The notes under the pieces were generated by a model. That model saw only the letters and a program-made list of their open reading frames with translations. It was not told the DNA's origin and did no database searches. The translations under genes and the position numbers were made by a program. 64,000 nt of DNA from assembly GCF_013282725.1 (NCBI RefSeq), contig NZ_CP054043.1:3906001-3970000 (forward strand). The letters run 5' to 3'. Positions 1-11,120 of this stretch are shown piece after piece (the stretch's first letter is position 1; the number at the start of each line of letters is the position of its first letter). The DNA comes from Yersinia mollaretii ATCC 43969 (lineage in GTDB: Bacteria > Pseudomonadota > Gammaproteobacteria > Enterobacterales > Enterobacteriaceae).

Positions 1-2478
1 AGAGATCAGCACTGGGTCGCTGAGCAGCTCAAGGCGCTGTAATTTCGCCAATTTATCCGGCCCGGCTTCCAGTGCCAATGCCACTCGCTCGGCACGAACC
101 TGCTCAATAATCGCCCGAGTGTGATGACGGGCAGTAGCCATGGCACTAGCGAGGGCGTTATAGGCCGGGTTCATCACCGCATGGAAGAAGCCATCACTCA
201 GCGCCCGCTGATGGTTCAGCTTCAGGTAGGCTTCTGTCGCCAGCAGCTCCTTCGGCGGATTGTACTCTTCCGGGATCAGGAACAACTTAGCGCGCTTGCT
301 GGCCAGCCCCAGAGTCCGACGGCTGGAGAGCACCGAGACCACCGGAGAGAGAATCAGCGAGAAGACGATCGGCGATAACCACCACAGGAAGCGCAGATCC
401 AGCCACGCAACCCCACCCGCCCAGACCAACCCCAGCAGCAGTTGCGGGCCGTGGCGCACCATGGCTTCACTCCACGGCGTGGCATCATCATCGCGCTGCG
501 GCGAATTCCACTGTACTGACCAGCCGAGGAAGGCGCTGACCACAAATACCGTGTGGAATAGCATCCGCACCGGTGCCAGCAGTACCGAGAACAGCATCTC
601 CGACAGCATGGAGAGCAGCAACCGAATCGCCCCGCCATACTCTTTCGCGCCTTTGGCCCAGATCAAAATGATGCTGAGTAACTTTGGCAAGAACAGCAAC
701 ACCAAGGTGGTGGAGAACAGACCAATGGCGAGTTCAGGTCGCCACTGCGGCCAGACCGGGAACAACTGACGCGGTTGCAGGAAGTATTGCGGCTCCATCA
801 GGGTGTGCACCGCTTGTAATGCGGTACAGAGCACCAAAAACATAAACCACAGGGGGGCTGAGAGATAGGACATCACCCCCGTAAGGAAGACCGCGCGGTG
901 AACCGGATGCATCCCCTTCACCAAAAATAGGCGGAAGTTCATCAGGTTGCCATGACACCAACGGCGGTCACGTTTTAACTCATCCAGCAAGTTAGGCGGC
1001 AACTCTTCGTAGCTGCCCGGCAGGTCATAAGCAATCCACACCCCCCATCCGGCGCGGCGCATGAGTGCCGCTTCCACGAAATCATGTGACAGGATGGAAC
1101 CGGCGAAAGAGCCTTCGCCCGGCAAAGGTGCCAAAGCACAGTGCTCGATAAAAGGTTTCACCCTAATAATGGCGTTATGACCCCAGTAATGGGATTCACC
1201 CAACTGCCAGTAATGCAAACCCGCAGTGAACAAAGGGCCATAGACCCGCGTCGCAAACTGCTGAATGCGGGCGTACAGGGTATCCATGCCAGAAGCTTTC
1301 GGTGCCGACTGAATGATGCCGGCATTCGGATTGGCTTCCATCAGCCGCACCAGCCCGGTCAAACACTCACCACTCATCACACTATCGGCATCCAGAATCA
1401 CCATATAGCTGTACTGGCTGCCCCAACGGCGGCAAAAATCGTCGATATTGCCGCTTTTGCGTTTCACCCGACGGCGACGGCGGCGATAGAAAATGCGGCC
1501 ATGCCCCTCGACATCACGACACAGCTCCAGCCACGCCTTCTGCTCCGCAACACAGATATCGGGATCATAGCTGTCACTCAGCACATAGATATCAAAGTGC
1601 TCAAGCTGCCCTGTCGCCGCCACAGACTCATAAGTGGCGCGTAAACCGGCAAACACCCGCTCCACGTCCTCATTACAAATCGGCATAATCAACGCCGTCC
1701 GGTGGGCCGGATTGAGCGCCTCATCCCCTTTGATGGTGGACGATATGCTGTATTTGTCTTTGCCAATCATCAGTTGCAGGAAGCCCATCAGCGCGGTCCA
1801 GAACCCTGCCGACACCCAGCAAAATAGGATGGCAAACAGGATCAGGATGCCGGTTTGCAGTAAATAAGGCAGCAGTTGCATCACTGAAACTTGCCAGTTC
1901 TGCTTCACTATCTCTAAAGGATCGAGCAGTGCCCAGCCCTGATAAGGCAGGATGGTCTTCATATAGCTGGTCGCAATAGCGGTTTGCAGCACTATCAATA
2001 TCAGCAATATGTAGCGGCGCAGAGAACCGACACTGCGCCACTTTTTCTCAGCAATGGCCTGCTCGTCAGTTTGCGCCCGTGACACCGGATTGCGGCCTAG
2101 CAGGGAGTCCCAAAACCGCCCGACCGGATTGGTCCGCCAAGCTTGCGGGGCCATGCTGGTGCGCTTGATGGGCGGTGTAGCATGAATCACCGTGCGCCCT
2201 TCACTGTCTTGCCCCAGCACATTTTCGCCCTTAACGGCATCCGGCCAGGCCGCTTGCAGACGGGCATTGACTGACGCCAGTGCGCTGTCTTGTGCAGCAA
2301 AAGCGGTGCTTTCGGCGCTGTTGGCCGCTAATTGTTGATGCAAACGCAACATGGCATCAGACGTGCTATCGAGTAGCACATCTTCAGGGAGAGCCGCGCG
2401 CAGTGCCCCTTGTTGCTGCGCAGTCAGGGGCAAGTCCGCAATATAATCCTGAACAGGAGATTGAGTTGACTTATTCAT
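1..2478 (-). CDS. opgH: Glucans biosynthesis glucosyltransferase H, 3' end cut by window edge
   Basis: Inner-membrane GT2-family enzyme that polymerises UDP-glucose into the beta-1,2 backbone of osmoregulated periplasmic glucans. The reading frame is open from an ATG at 2478 to the window edge (826 codons). The family is about 850 aa, so only roughly the last 25-30 residues are missing. Visible are the catalytic segments [17 protein letters not shown] and a D-x-x-RW type motif ([10 protein letters not shown]), the basic run [11 protein letters not shown], and several hydrophobic membrane segments. The ATG overlaps the opgG stop by 8 nt, so translation is probably coupled, as in E. coli mdoGH. 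Residue-level agreement with E. coli OpgH is very high across the middle of the protein. Confidence 0.97.
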   Translation of the reverse strand, partial: MNKSTQSPVQDYIADLPLTAQQQGALRAALPEDVLLDSTSDAMLRLHQQLAANSAESTAFAAQDSALASVNARLQAAWPDAVKGENVLGQDSEGRTVIHATPPIKRTSMAPQAWRTNPVGRFWDSLLGRNPVSRAQTDEQAIAEKKWRSVGSLRRYILLILIVLQTAIATSYMKTILPYQGWALLDPLEIVKQNWQVSVMQLLPYLLQTGILILFAILFCWVSAGFWTALMGFLQLMIGKDKYSISSTIKGDEALNPAHRTALIMPICNEDVERVFAGLRATYESVAATGQLEHFDIYVLSDSYDPDICVAEQKAWLELCRDVEGHGRIFYRRRRRRVKRKSGNIDDFCRRWGSQYSYMVILDADSVMSGECLTGLVRLMEANPNAGIIQSAPKASGMDTLYARIQQFATRVYGPLFTAGLHYWQLGESHYWGHNAIIRVKPFIEHCALAPLPGEGSFAGSILSHDFVEAALMRRAGWGVWIAYDLPGSYEELPPNLLDELKRDRRWCHGNLMNFRLFLVKGMHPVHRAVFLTGVMSYLSAPLWFMFLVLCTALQAVHTLMEPQYFLQPRQLFPVWPQWRPELAIGLFSTTLVLLFLPKLLSIILIWAKGAKEYGGAIRLLLSMLSEMLFSVLLAPVRMLFHTVFVVSAFLGWSVQWNSPQRDDDATPWSEAMVRHGPQLLLGLVWAGGVAWLDLRFLWWLSPIVFSLILSPVVSVLSSRRTLGLASKRAKLFLIPEEYNPPKELLATEAYLKLNHQRALSDGFFHAVMNPAYNALASAMATARHHTRAIIEQVRAERVALALEAGPDKLAKLQRLELLSDPVLIS

Positions 2479-4057
2479 CGGCAGGTAGCTGATAGCTCCA
2501 GGTTTCAGTCAGTGTTTTATCCCCATTAGCCAGCGCAGCGCGCATCTCTATGGGCTTTTTCGCGTCCTTAACTTTCAGCCGCAGTGTCAAACGCCAGCCC
2601 TTGGTGACCGGGTTGTAGCGCACACTGTTTTCGATCAGTTCGCCATTATCATCGACACTGACTTGCGACGCCAAGGGCGTAGCCTCATCCAGTGCTTTCA
2701 GCGACGGGCCGACAAAATCAACCAAGAACGCCACACTGCCATCAGGCTCACGAATCAAATTCGACTGTTTTACATCTCCGGTTGAGCGCAAAGTCTGTTT
2801 GACGTAGGCCACATCCGGTGAGTGCAGCTTCTCTTCATCACGGGTGAAGTGCAGGCGATAGTTCAGATCGAGTGATTTTTTCGCATCAGGCAACACGTCT
2901 GGGGTCCAAAACGCCACAATGTTATCGTTGGTTTCATCGGCGGTAGGGATCTCCACCAGCTCGACTTTACCTTTGCCCCAATCACCACGAGGTTCAACCC
3001 AAGCACTAGGGCGCAGATCGTAGCGGTCATCTAAATCCTCATATTGTGAGAATTCACGGCCACGTTGCAGCAGACCAAATCCTTTTGGATTTTCAACCGT
3101 ATAGGTGCTGACAGAGAGATGTTTTGGATTATTCAGCGGTCGCCAAATCCATTCACCATTACCGGCATGAATAGAAAGACCGTTGGAATCATGCAATGCC
3201 GGACGATAGTTCAACACCGCCGACGGCTGGCTTGGGCCAAACAGGAACATGCTGGTTAATGGCGCGATGCCCAGTTTCTCCACTTTATCGCGCAGGAAGA
3301 CTTTAGCCTGCACATCAATCGTGGTGTCACGGCCCGGATAGATAATAAACTTATAAGCACCCGTGGCGCGCGGGGAGTCGAGCAGCGCATATATAACCAG
3401 ATGTTTATCATTGGGTTTCGGCCGCTCAATCCAGAACTCGCGAAAACGCGGGAACTCCTCACCCGAAGCTAAAGCGGTATCAATCGCCAACCCACGAGCA
3501 GAAAGACCATAAACTTGCCCTTTACCAATCACGCGAAAATAGCTGGCACCGAGCATACTGACGATTTCATCTTTTTTATCCGCTTTATTAATCGGATAGA
3601 GCACTTTGAAACCGGCAAAGCCCAGATTTTTGACAGAATCAGGATCGTGCTTCACGGAACCGAAGTTGAAATAGTCGGGGCTGTAATTAATCGGTTTAAC
3701 ACTGCTCGCGGTGACTTCATTAATCTGCACCGGGGTGTCGAAATACATGCCCTGATGATAAAACTCTAACTTGAATGGCGTATCCAGTTTGCTCCAATAG
3801 GACTTATCGTGGTTAAACTGAATCTGCTGATAGTCGGCAAATTTCATGTCGCGAAATTGCGATGGAAGGTTACTTTTCGGTGCCTCAAAGCTTTTGCCTG
3901 CTAGCGCCTGTGCCTGTTTAGCCACATCATCTAGCGAAAAAGCCATTGCCTGAAATGTAAATAATGATAGCAAGAGTGTTATCCCCAACCCTCTGGCGCG
4001 GTGCGCCCATGGCCCTGTTGACACTCGATTAACGTTTGAAAAAATATTAACTCGCAC
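2471..4057 (-). CDS. opgG: Periplasmic glucan biosynthesis protein G
   Basis: Periplasmic protein required for synthesis and branching of osmoregulated periplasmic glucans. The 528 aa align almost end to end with E. coli MdoG (511 aa). A signal peptide is visible (hydrophobic core [12 protein letters not shown], likely cleavage after QAMA before FSLDDVAKQ). The start is uncertain. The most upstream option is GTG at 4057, with a G-rich Shine-Dalgarno stretch lying unusually close to it. A TTG nearer the signal core would give a length closer to E. coli. It is first in the opgGH operon and divergent from opgC across about 420 bp. Confidence 0.96.
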   Translation of the reverse strand: MRVNIFSNVNRVSTGPWAHRARGLGITLLLSLFTFQAMAFSLDDVAKQAQALAGKSFEAPKSNLPSQFRDMKFADYQQIQFNHDKSYWSKLDTPFKLEFYHQGMYFDTPVQINEVTASSVKPINYSPDYFNFGSVKHDPDSVKNLGFAGFKVLYPINKADKKDEIVSMLGASYFRVIGKGQVYGLSARGLAIDTALASGEEFPRFREFWIERPKPNDKHLVIYALLDSPRATGAYKFIIYPGRDTTIDVQAKVFLRDKVEKLGIAPLTSMFLFGPSQPSAVLNYRPALHDSNGLSIHAGNGEWIWRPLNNPKHLSVSTYTVENPKGFGLLQRGREFSQYEDLDDRYDLRPSAWVEPRGDWGKGKVELVEIPTADETNDNIVAFWTPDVLPDAKKSLDLNYRLHFTRDEEKLHSPDVAYVKQTLRSTGDVKQSNLIREPDGSVAFLVDFVGPSLKALDEATPLASQVSVDDNGELIENSVRYNPVTKGWRLTLRLKVKDAKKPIEMRAALANGDKTLTETWSYQLPADE

Positions 4058-4194
4058 ATCTCCCCCTAAATCATAACAGCCAAATTATTGACGATTTATC
4101 CAACAGGCCAGGCAGATAAGCCCAGGTGACGATGATGTCCGGAGTTATACTGCCAGCTTATTGTGCAAATCAGTGGCTAAGCCACGAGCCATGC

Positions 4195-4320
<126 letters not shown>

Positions 4321-4388
4321 AAATACGCTATGGAAAATTATTAACCCTTATAGTAGTGTTTCTCGCCCGACTGATCCATTAATAACGT

Positions 4389-4407
4389 ATATCGTTACCA
4401 ACGATAT
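4389..4407. promoter_or_regulatory. Perfect 8-bp inverted repeat upstream of opgC
   Basis: ATATCGTT-ACC-AACGATAT is a perfect dyad with a 3-bp spacer, about 75 bp upstream of the opgC start and inside an AT-rich region. The size and symmetry suit an operator for a dimeric repressor or activator. No regulator is identified from sequence. Confidence 0.4.
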
Positions 4408-4479
4408 GTTTACTATAAAAATGAGTATGGTCAAAAACCGATTCGTTATTCTATTTCCGATAACAACTTGCGAATAATT

Positions 4480-5619
4480 ATGAAAAAAAACACTAACCAA
4501 CGAGAGTACTTTCTCGACGCCATTCGCGCCTATTTGATGTTACTCGGCATTCCTTTTCATCTTTCTCTTATATACTCTAACAATCATTGGGCGGTAAACA
4601 GTAGCCACCCCTCAGTGGTATTTACTGTGCTGAATGACTTCATTCACGCCTTTCGGATGCAGGTGTTTTTCGTTATTTCCGGCTATTTTTCGTTCATGCT
4701 ATATCAGCGCTATGAGCGCCAGCGCTGGCTACAGGTCCGCTTGGAGCGTGTGGTTATCCCTTTACTGGCGGCCATCCCGCTCATTACATTGCCACAATTT
4801 TTTCTTCTTAAGAATTACACCAGCAAATTACAAGATTGGAATTCATTTACAATTTATCAAAAAATAAATATTGCTATTTGGGAACTTGTTTCGCATTTAT
4901 GGTTTTTGTTCACACTCGCATTACTTACCGGCCTCTGTTTTTATTTGTTTAAAAGAATAAAGAATAACCGACAGTCAGTTCCCGCGTTGATAAAGGGAAT
5001 GAATAACATAGGAAAAATCTCACTATATGTGTTTCTATTGACCTTCGTTTTTTCAGTAATACGTAGAATAATATTTTTCCTTAACCCGGAAATCCTCTTT
5101 AATAGCATCTTCAATTTCACCGTTATGGAGACGCTGTTTTATCTTCCTTTCTTTCTGCTGGGTGCTTACAGTTTTATCTATCCACCACTCAAACAGTTAT
5201 TTCTCACCTTTTCACCTGCGGCATTATGGGCTTCATTAATTCTATTCGCGGCTTACTTTGTGAATCAACATGCTAATAGTACTGATTTTTTTGCCTTTGA
5301 GCTGGATCTCATCATCAAGGCCGTCATGGGGGTGACCATGACCAATGTGGTCTTCTCCCTTGGACATAAGTTGCTAAACTACCCCTCCCCTCGCATCACT
5401 TATCTGGTGAACGCTTCACTCTTCATTTATCTGGTACATCATCCATTGACCTTGATTTATGGCGCTTTTATTACGCCACACATTGGCAATAACGCCCTCG
5501 GCTTTCTCTTAGGCATGGCTTTTGTTTGCCTCGTCTCATCTGCACTCTATGAGGTTCATCGCCGTATTCCTTTGCTTAAATTCTTGTTTTCAGGCAGAAA
5601 GCCACAACAAACGGCGTAA
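4480..5619 (+). CDS. opgC: Glucans biosynthesis protein C (OPG succinyltransferase)
   Basis: Acyltransferase-3 family integral membrane protein that adds succinyl groups to periplasmic glucans. With the ATG at 4480 it is 379 aa, against 385 aa in E. coli MdoC. It shares long stretches such as NDFIHAFRMQVFFVISGY and NASLFIYLVHHPLTL. About ten hydrophobic helices are evident. A TTG four codons upstream (4468) is a possible alternative start. Neither start has a strong Shine-Dalgarno. It is divergent from opgGH. Confidence 0.95.
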   Translation: MKKNTNQREYFLDAIRAYLMLLGIPFHLSLIYSNNHWAVNSSHPSVVFTVLNDFIHAFRMQVFFVISGYFSFMLYQRYERQRWLQVRLERVVIPLLAAIPLITLPQFFLLKNYTSKLQDWNSFTIYQKINIAIWELVSHLWFLFTLALLTGLCFYLFKRIKNNRQSVPALIKGMNNIGKISLYVFLLTFVFSVIRRIIFFLNPEILFNSIFNFTVMETLFYLPFFLLGAYSFIYPPLKQLFLTFSPAALWASLILFAAYFVNQHANSTDFFAFELDLIIKAVMGVTMTNVVFSLGHKLLNYPSPRITYLVNASLFIYLVHHPLTLIYGAFITPHIGNNALGFLLGMAFVCLVSSALYEVHRRIPLLKFLFSGRKPQQTA

Positions 5620-5653
5620 TCAAATTATTATTCAAACGAATAATGTTATTGCT

Positions 5654-5681
5654 AAGCGATATTAATATCCGAATATCGCTT
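5654..5681 (+). terminator. Stem-loop after opgC
   Basis: AAGCGATATT and AATATCGCTT form a perfect 10-bp stem with an 8-nt loop, 35 bp past the opgC stop. There is no run of T after the stem, so intrinsic termination is possible but not strong. Confidence 0.45.
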
Positions 5682-5828
5682 GAGTGATAAAACCGCTACA
5701 CTGATCAACCATCATGTCGATGCGGGATGGCTAATGCCTCACTGTGCGCTCTGCTTTCAGAGCACGTATCCTGTGGATTCTTTATCAGGATTTGTTTCAC
5801 TTGCAGTGACAACAAAAGAGGAATTGTG

Positions 5829-6074
5829 ATGAATAAGCAAGAATCTATTGAGAATAATCCCAAGTCGGATACGCCAGCCGTCGCCGAGTTCGCCACCCTG
5901 TTTTCCTTAGTCAGTCGCCTTAGCGGCGCACTGGACAGTGCAATCAATGGGAAAGATCGCAGTGTCTTGGTCAATGAGCTTTCACAACTTTCTGTCGATA
6001 GCCTGCCTGAACCGGAAAAAACAGTGACCACTGAGGCGCTAAAAAGAGTACTGGCAACACTCAAACGCGACTAG
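5829..6074 (+). CDS. Small conserved-looking protein of unknown function (81 aa)
   Basis: I do not recognise this protein. It begins MNKQESIENNPKSD at an ATG preceded by a good Shine-Dalgarno (AAGAGG, about 7 nt away). It is soluble in character and acidic at the N-terminus, with probable helices around FATLFSLVSRLSGALDSAI and a basic C-terminus (LKRVLATLKRD). Longer upstream starts in frame exist but lack this ribosome site. It stands alone between opgC and nhaP2 with its own leader. Confidence 0.65.
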   Translation: MNKQESIENNPKSDTPAVAEFATLFSLVSRLSGALDSAINGKDRSVLVNELSQLSVDSLPEPEKTVTTEALKRVLATLKRD

Positions 6075-6087
6075 TTTTAGCATCCAA

Positions 6088-6128
6088 CGCTCACCCTTGA
6101 TTCCCCGTCGGGCGATTAAAGGTGAGCG
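6088..6128 (+). terminator. Stem-loop after the 81-aa gene
   Basis: CGCTCACCCTT and AAAGGTGAGCG pair over 10 of 11 positions around a 19-nt loop, 14 bp after the stop codon. No T tract follows, so this may be a transcript-end stabiliser rather than a classical terminator. Confidence 0.4.
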
Positions 6129-6168
6129 ACCTGCTGCTTGCCCCGCCTCTCTATCTCTCTCTATCCAT

Positions 6169-6365
6169 CTATATCCCCAAAGTCATTGGCGTTGCAGCAA
6201 GGCAGCAAACGAACTCATCCCGATGAACTGACTCAAGTCAGTGATTCGGGTGACAAATCTGCCGGGAGCAGATTTGAACGCTGCTTGCAGCGGCCTCGCA
6301 GAGGCGAGGCCCAGGGATGGGCCGAGTAACGAGTGCCGCTAGCACCGCTGCGGCGTCAAGGATGA
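6169..6365. repeat. ERIC-like half element joined to a GC-rich hairpin block
   Basis: From about 6169 to 6252 the sequence resembles the left half of an ERIC (tatccccaaagtcattgg, then a dyad around CGATGAACTGACTCAAGTCA). The right half is replaced by a GC-rich block with two perfect hairpins: GGCCTCGC-AGAG-GCGAGGCC at 6292-6311 and GGCCC-AGGGAT-GGGCC at 6308-6323. No gene is supported here. A simple ctat/ctct tract precedes it at 6147-6171. Confidence 0.5.
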
Positions 6366-6497
6366 AGAGGATATGAATAAGGCCTTGAATTAAGTCATAT
6401 CCTCCCATTGAATCTAAAAAATCTGTGTATAATAATTTTGCCTTAACATTCGCTAGCCATCCATTCGTTTGCGTATTACATCAGGAGAACTCCCACA

Positions 6498-8225
6498 TTG
6501 GACGCCATCACTATTAATAGCCTCTTTTTGATCGGCGCAGTGCTGGTGGGAGCCAGTATTTTACTCAGCTCATTCTCCTCCCGATTGGGCATCCCCATTC
6601 TGGTTATCTTCTTAGCGATCGGGATGTTGGCCGGCGCTGACGGCATTGGCGGCATCGCCTTCGATAACTACCCTGTCGCCTATCTGGTCAGTAACCTCGC
6701 ATTAGCCGTGATCTTGTTAGATGGCGGGATGCGCACCCGAGCCTCCTCCTTCCGTGTCGCCTTATGGCCCGCCCTCTCTTTGGCCACTGTCGGTGTGGTG
6801 ATTACCGCCGGACTGACCGGGCTGGCTGCCGCCTGGCTATTCGATTTGGATATCATTCAAGGCTTATTAATTGGCGCAATTATAGGTTCAACCGATGCGG
6901 CAGCCGTATTCTCACTGTTAGGCGGCAAAGGGCTAAATGAGCGCGTCAGTGCCACGCTAGAGATTGAGTCCGGCAGCAACGACCCGATGGCGGTATTTCT
7001 GACCGTGACCTTGATTGCCATGATTTCAGCCGGAGAGAGCAGTCTAAGCTGGATGTTCTTGGTGCACTTGATTCAGCAATTTGGTCTAGGCATTTTGATT
7101 GGATTGGGCGGCGGTGGATTACTGTTGCTACTGATCAACCGTATTGAGCTGGCAAACGGCTTATACCCCTTACTGGCTGTCAGTGGCGGGATTTTAGTCT
7201 TTTCACTCGCCACCGCGATGAACGGCAGCGGCATCTTAGCGGTCTATCTCTGCGGCCTGTTACTTGGCAACCGCCCCATCCGCAACCGCGCGGGCATATT
7301 GCAAACTTTCGATGGGCTGGCATGGCTCAGCCAGATTGGCATGTTTCTGGTCTTGGGGCTGCTGCTTAACCCGAGCGAATTGTTACCGATCGCCATTCCG
7401 GCCCTGATCCTCTCATTGTGGATGATTCTGTTCGCCCGTCCGCTCTCCGTGTTCATCGGCTTGCTGCCCTTCCCAAGCTTTAATCTGCGCGAGCGAATCT
7501 TTATTTCATGGGTGGGTTTGCGCGGGGCCGTACCGGTTATTTTGGCGGTATTCCCAATGATGGCGGGCATCCCCAATGCGAATCTCTTCTTCAATGTCGC
7601 CTTTTTTGTGGTACTGGTCTCACTGCTATTGCAAGGCACCAGTCTCTCATTTGCTGCTCGCAAAACGAAATTGGTGGTGCCACCCGCGCTAGCTCCGGTG
7701 GCGCGTATTGGCTTAGATATTGATAAGAATAATCAGTGGGAACAGTTTATTTACCAACTCAGTTGTGACAAATGGTGTATCGGTGCCGCCTTGCGCGATT
7801 TAGAGATGCCGCATGGCACGCGGATCGCCGCCCTATTTCGTGGCAAAGACTTATTGCACCCCACCGGCAGTACCCGCCTAAAAGAGGGCGATATCCTGTG
7901 TGTCATTGGTCAGGAGCATCACTTACCCGCGTTGGGGAAACTCTTTAGTCAGTCCCCCAGCATCCAATTGGACGAGCGCTTCTTCGGTGATTTTATTTTG
8001 GACGCCGAGGCAAAACTCGATGATATTTCGCAGATCTATGGCCTCAATCTGGAACAGGGCATCGATAAGCAACAAACGCTGGGGCAATTCGTCTTATATC
8101 TGTTTGGCGGGGAGCCAGTTATCGGCGATCAGATTGAGTGGGATGGCCTGACGTGGACCATTGCCGAAATGGAGTCTGATCGCGTCAGTCGGGTGGGGGT
8201 TAAAATCGTTACCGATAAAGCCTGA
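6498..8225 (+). CDS. nhaP2: K+/H+ antiporter NhaP2 (CvrA), CPA1 family
   Basis: Inner-membrane cation/proton antiporter that exports K+ in exchange for H+. 575 aa, against 578 in E. coli CvrA. About 12 helices in the first 390 residues carry the conserved segments [35 protein letters not shown] and [10 protein letters not shown]. An RCK_C domain follows (about 405-485), then a C-terminal CorC/HlyC-type domain. The start is TTG at 6498, giving MDAIT as in E. coli, with CAGGAG ten bases upstream. No ATG fits. Confidence 0.96.
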   Translation: MDAITINSLFLIGAVLVGASILLSSFSSRLGIPILVIFLAIGMLAGADGIGGIAFDNYPVAYLVSNLALAVILLDGGMRTRASSFRVALWPALSLATVGVVITAGLTGLAAAWLFDLDIIQGLLIGAIIGSTDAAAVFSLLGGKGLNERVSATLEIESGSNDPMAVFLTVTLIAMISAGESSLSWMFLVHLIQQFGLGILIGLGGGGLLLLLINRIELANGLYPLLAVSGGILVFSLATAMNGSGILAVYLCGLLLGNRPIRNRAGILQTFDGLAWLSQIGMFLVLGLLLNPSELLPIAIPALILSLWMILFARPLSVFIGLLPFPSFNLRERIFISWVGLRGAVPVILAVFPMMAGIPNANLFFNVAFFVVLVSLLLQGTSLSFAARKTKLVVPPALAPVARIGLDIDKNNQWEQFIYQLSCDKWCIGAALRDLEMPHGTRIAALFRGKDLLHPTGSTRLKEGDILCVIGQEHHLPALGKLFSQSPSIQLDERFFGDFILDAEAKLDDISQIYGLNLEQGIDKQQTLGQFVLYLFGGEPVIGDQIEWDGLTWTIAEMESDRVSRVGVKIVTDKA

Positions 8226-8250
8226 TATTGGTTGTCAGTATTACAGCCAC

Positions 8251-8287
8251 GCTAACCGAAATTGATCATCATAGAATTCCGGTTAGC
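8251..8287. terminator. Bidirectional stem-loop between convergent nhaP2 and the EamA gene
   Basis: GCTAACCGAAATT and AATTCCGGTTAGC pair over 12 of 13 positions. The hairpin lies in the 86-bp gap between two convergent genes. Strong T tracts are lacking on both sides. Confidence 0.55.
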
Positions 8288-8311
8288 CCTCACCTAATAC
8301 AGTCAAAAACG

Positions 8312-9253
8312 CTAGACTCTGCTCTGCTTAACTCTATTCACTAAAACGATCCCCACACAGACCAATGCCAGTGCAATGGCGTTTTTCCATTCCAAAATAC
8401 TTTCGTTGAGGAAAATAGCCGAGAGAACCGCACCAGAAACGGGTATGAGAAAATTGAACGGGGCAACCATCCCGACCCGATTATATTTGAGTAATAAGCT
8501 CCACAGCGCAAACGCCGCCGAAGATAACAGCACCAGATACGCCAGCAATAACAGGGCGCGCCAACTAAAGTCCGTTAAATGACCGCCAAATAAGTAGCCC
8601 CCAATAGTCAGCACTAAACCGCCAATAGCCAACTGATAACCGGTCATCACTGTGGTATCCATGGTTTGCGAAATACGCTTCCCGTAAATACTGGCAGCGG
8701 AAAGAATGAAAGCGGCCAGCACCACCGATCCCTCACCGATGAGTGAGAAATGAAAATCCATTAAGTCTGAGCCAAAGTTCACCACCATGACCCCGGCAAA
8801 ACCTAGAGCGCAACCCATGATTTTATTGAAGGTTAATCGGTCATTTTGATAAATATAATGCGCTAGCAGCACACTAAAAAATGTCCCGGTCGCATTCATG
8901 ATGGAGCCTTTTACTCCCGTGGTGTATGCCAGACCAATATAGAAAAAGACATACTGTAGTGTGGTCTGTGTTAGCCCCAAGAGAGCTATCTGCTTATATT
9001 GACTCTTCTTGAGGCGACCAATGGCTTTACCGCTAGCCATCGCCACGATCAACAGTACCAGCCCGGCCAAAAGAAAGCGGTAACCGGCAAATACCATCTT
9101 GCTCGGAATATCATCAGGGGCAATATGAAACAGCACATAGCCATTTTTTATCGCGGGATACGCGCTGCCCCAAAGGAGGCAACAGAAGGTCGCAACGAGG
9201 AAAACAAATTTTTTATGGGTAAAAAGCGGAGAACTGCGGTCCACGCGAAACAT
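8312..9253 (-). CDS. DMT-superfamily (EamA) transporter
   Basis: About 313 aa with ten hydrophobic segments and two EamA repeats. Visible family features include LLWGSAYPAIKNGYV in the first helix, GVKGSIMNATGTFFSVL in repeat 1 and AFNFLIPVSG-like APFNFLIPVSGAVLS in repeat 2. The substrate cannot be inferred. The start is ambiguous. ATG 9253 has its GAAAGG directly adjacent. GTG 9244 would have the same GAAAGG at ideal spacing. TTG 9265 is the longest option. Confidence 0.88.
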   Translation of the reverse strand: MFRVDRSSPLFTHKKFVFLVATFCCLLWGSAYPAIKNGYVLFHIAPDDIPSKMVFAGYRFLLAGLVLLIVAMASGKAIGRLKKSQYKQIALLGLTQTTLQYVFFYIGLAYTTGVKGSIMNATGTFFSVLLAHYIYQNDRLTFNKIMGCALGFAGVMVVNFGSDLMDFHFSLIGEGSVVLAAFILSAASIYGKRISQTMDTTVMTGYQLAIGGLVLTIGGYLFGGHLTDFSWRALLLLAYLVLLSSAAFALWSLLLKYNRVGMVAPFNFLIPVSGAVLSAIFLNESILEWKNAIALALVCVGIVLVNRVKQSRV

Positions 9254-9483
9254 CCTTTCGAACAAAAAAAATGAAATAATGTTTCGTTATAACTATTCCC
9301 TATCAAAAAGTCTTGCCCAACGTCTCTTTTCCTTTAAAAAGCCCCTGATAACCCCATGGTTTAGCACTAATAGTACATGCTGACTAAAAATGAACTCTAT
9401 CCTGACTTGTCAGTTGTAGAATAATTGTACTGTAAATAGGGCGTTAATAGGTTATTCATAGCCGGGTCGATCTCGTTCAATGT

Positions 9484-9513
9484 TTGCACTGATAGACAAA
9501 GATCGTGTACGAT
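9484..9513 (+). promoter_or_regulatory. Candidate sigma-70 promoter of yenI
   Basis: TTGCAC, an 18-bp spacer and TACGAT would start transcription near 9520, leaving a leader of about 26 nt before the yenI ATG. I did not find a convincing lux box around it. Confidence 0.4.
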
Positions 9514-9545
9514 GCTGGTTTAATTAAATAACTTTGGTTTTCATT

Positions 9546-10190
9546 ATGTTAAAACTATTTAACGTAAACTTTAACAGTATGCCTGAAAGAAAGTTAGACG
9601 AGATCTTCACACTGAGAAAAATAACATTTAAAGATCGGTTAGATTGGAAAGTTACCTGTATTGATGGCAGAGAAAGTGATCAATATGATGATGAGAATAC
9701 CAATTATATATTAGGCACAATAGAGGATACTATTGTCTGTAGTGTCCGTTTTATTGAAATGAAATACCCGACAATGATTACTGGGCCATTCTCTCCCTAT
9801 TTTAACGATGTTAACTTGCCTATTGATGGTTTTATTGAGTCCAGTCGATTTTTTGTCGAAAAAGCATTAGTCAGAGATATGGTCGGTAATGATAGTTCGC
9901 TTAGCACGATACTGTTTCTGGCGATGGTTAATTATGCCAGAAGCCGTGGATATAAAGGTATATTGACCGTTGTCAGCCGAGGTATGTATATTTTGCTGAA
10001 ACGTTCCGGATGGAATATGACTGTTTTAAACCAAGGTGAGTCAGAAAAAAACGAAGTTATTTACCTTTTAAATTTAGGTGTCGATATTGATAGCCAACAA
10101 AAACTTATCAAAAAAATATGCAGAAAACATCAAGTCGAGTCTACTGTCCTTGAAGCCTGGCCTTTAGCTGTGCCTGACATCATTAAATAG
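9546..10190 (+). CDS. yenI: Acyl-homoserine-lactone synthase, LuxI family (YenI/YpsI type)
   Basis: Makes N-acyl homoserine lactone signals from acyl-ACP and S-adenosylmethionine. The 214 aa from ATG 9546 closely match remembered Y. enterocolitica YenI ([35 protein letters not shown]). The conserved catalytic-fold residues are present: R and W in ITFKDRLDW, the D-Y-D acidic cluster and the ESSRFFV segment. The 3' end overlaps the convergent yenR by 8 bp, the arrangement typical of Yersinia. A TTG at 9534 is a less likely start. The exact gene name depends on species. Confidence 0.94.
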   Translation: MLKLFNVNFNSMPERKLDEIFTLRKITFKDRLDWKVTCIDGRESDQYDDENTNYILGTIEDTIVCSVRFIEMKYPTMITGPFSPYFNDVNLPIDGFIESSRFFVEKALVRDMVGNDSSLSTILFLAMVNYARSRGYKGILTVVSRGMYILLKRSGWNMTVLNQGESEKNEVIYLLNLGVDIDSQQKLIKKICRKHQVESTVLEAWPLAVPDIIK

Positions 10191-10920
10191 GCTTAATTAA
10201 TTTCAATTCGATGCCAAGCCTTATTGCGTGCTTGGCATTCAAAACACCTAGTTTTCTAACCACATTACCAATATGGAATTTGACTGTACTTCTCTTTATT
10301 CCCAGAATTATCGCAATTTCTGAGTAGGTTTTACCAACACTGGCCCAATATAAAATTTCATTCTCTCGAGGAGAGAATATTTCTCTCCCATTGGGGACTT
10401 TACCTAACTCATTATTTTCATTGATATTTTTTTGGTATAAGCCCAGCATTTTATCGTGCGTTAAAATAAGCAGCATTTGAATTTTTTCTTTATTGACTTC
10501 AATGCTCTCATCAAAATAAATACTATCATCATTTCCATTCGAAATATTCAACGTTGCCATATTATTGTTATTATCATGCAGAACAAATGTATAGCCATTG
10601 ATAATATTATATTCTCTCGCCAGATTAAATACGGCTGAGTCCGTTGATTTTTTATTGATGACTGAGTTGTCGTCCCAGGCAAACGGGGCAACCTTATCTT
10701 TTGCCGTCAAAATAACAGGATCAATAAGATGATAACTATTCTTTTTGTATTTTTTTATCCAATCCAACGGATAGTTAGAGATAATAGCCGGATGCAGTGG
10801 TGTTTTCTTATTCATGACTAAATAAGAATAACGAAGATCGCCATACGCTTTTATTCTTCTTTGAATATAGTTTTTTATGTCTTCATTAATACTTTCATTA
10901 TCAAAATAATCAATTATCAT
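10183..10920 (-). CDS. yenR: LuxR-family quorum-sensing regulator (YenR/YpsR type)
   Basis: 245 aa with an N-terminal autoinducer-binding domain (about 20-165, with W and Y/D residues such as [19 protein letters not shown] and FAWDD). The C-terminal GerE-type helix-turn-helix begins at [20 protein letters not shown] and continues through [14 protein letters not shown]. It partners yenI with overlapping convergent ends. In Y. enterocolitica YenR has been reported to act in the absence of AHL and to be inhibited by it. The same behaviour here is inference. Low GC compared with its neighbours. Confidence 0.94.
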   Translation of the reverse strand: MIIDYFDNESINEDIKNYIQRRIKAYGDLRYSYLVMNKKTPLHPAIISNYPLDWIKKYKKNSYHLIDPVILTAKDKVAPFAWDDNSVINKKSTDSAVFNLAREYNIINGYTFVLHDNNNNMATLNISNGNDDSIYFDESIEVNKEKIQMLLILTHDKMLGLYQKNINENNELGKVPNGREIFSPRENEILYWASVGKTYSEIAIILGIKRSTVKFHIGNVVRKLGVLNAKHAIRLGIELKLIKPI

Positions 10921-11046
10921 AACAAACCAGACTCATTAAATAGATTGCGCAACAATACAATTTTATCACATTGTTTTCAATAGAAATCAGTGTATAAATA
11001 GACTTACAGATATTCCCAATATGGCACTAGCCAGCCTGATAACAAT

Positions 11047-11094
11047 AAAAAACCTAGCCTAAAGGATAGTTTTGCAAGCTAGACTTAAGGTTAG
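11047..11094 (-). ncRNA. Candidate small RNA upstream of yenR (YenS-like position)
   Basis: On the minus strand a perfect TATAAT (11105-11100) would start a transcript near 11093. It runs into a CTAGC...GCTAG stem followed directly by GTTTTTTATT, a weak intrinsic terminator ending near 11047. No open reading frame is present. The unit lies about 125 bp upstream of the yenR start. I see only short imperfect complementarity to the yenI start region, so a YenS identity is conjectural. Confidence 0.35.
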
Positions 11095-11120
11095 CTATTA
11101 TTATAGCCCCATGTTTATTA

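Noticed and set aside
5705..6064. 119-codon minus-strand frame opposite the 81-aa gene
   Set aside because: The plus-strand gene has a clear Shine-Dalgarno and plausible composition. The minus frame has a serine/threonine-rich shadow composition.
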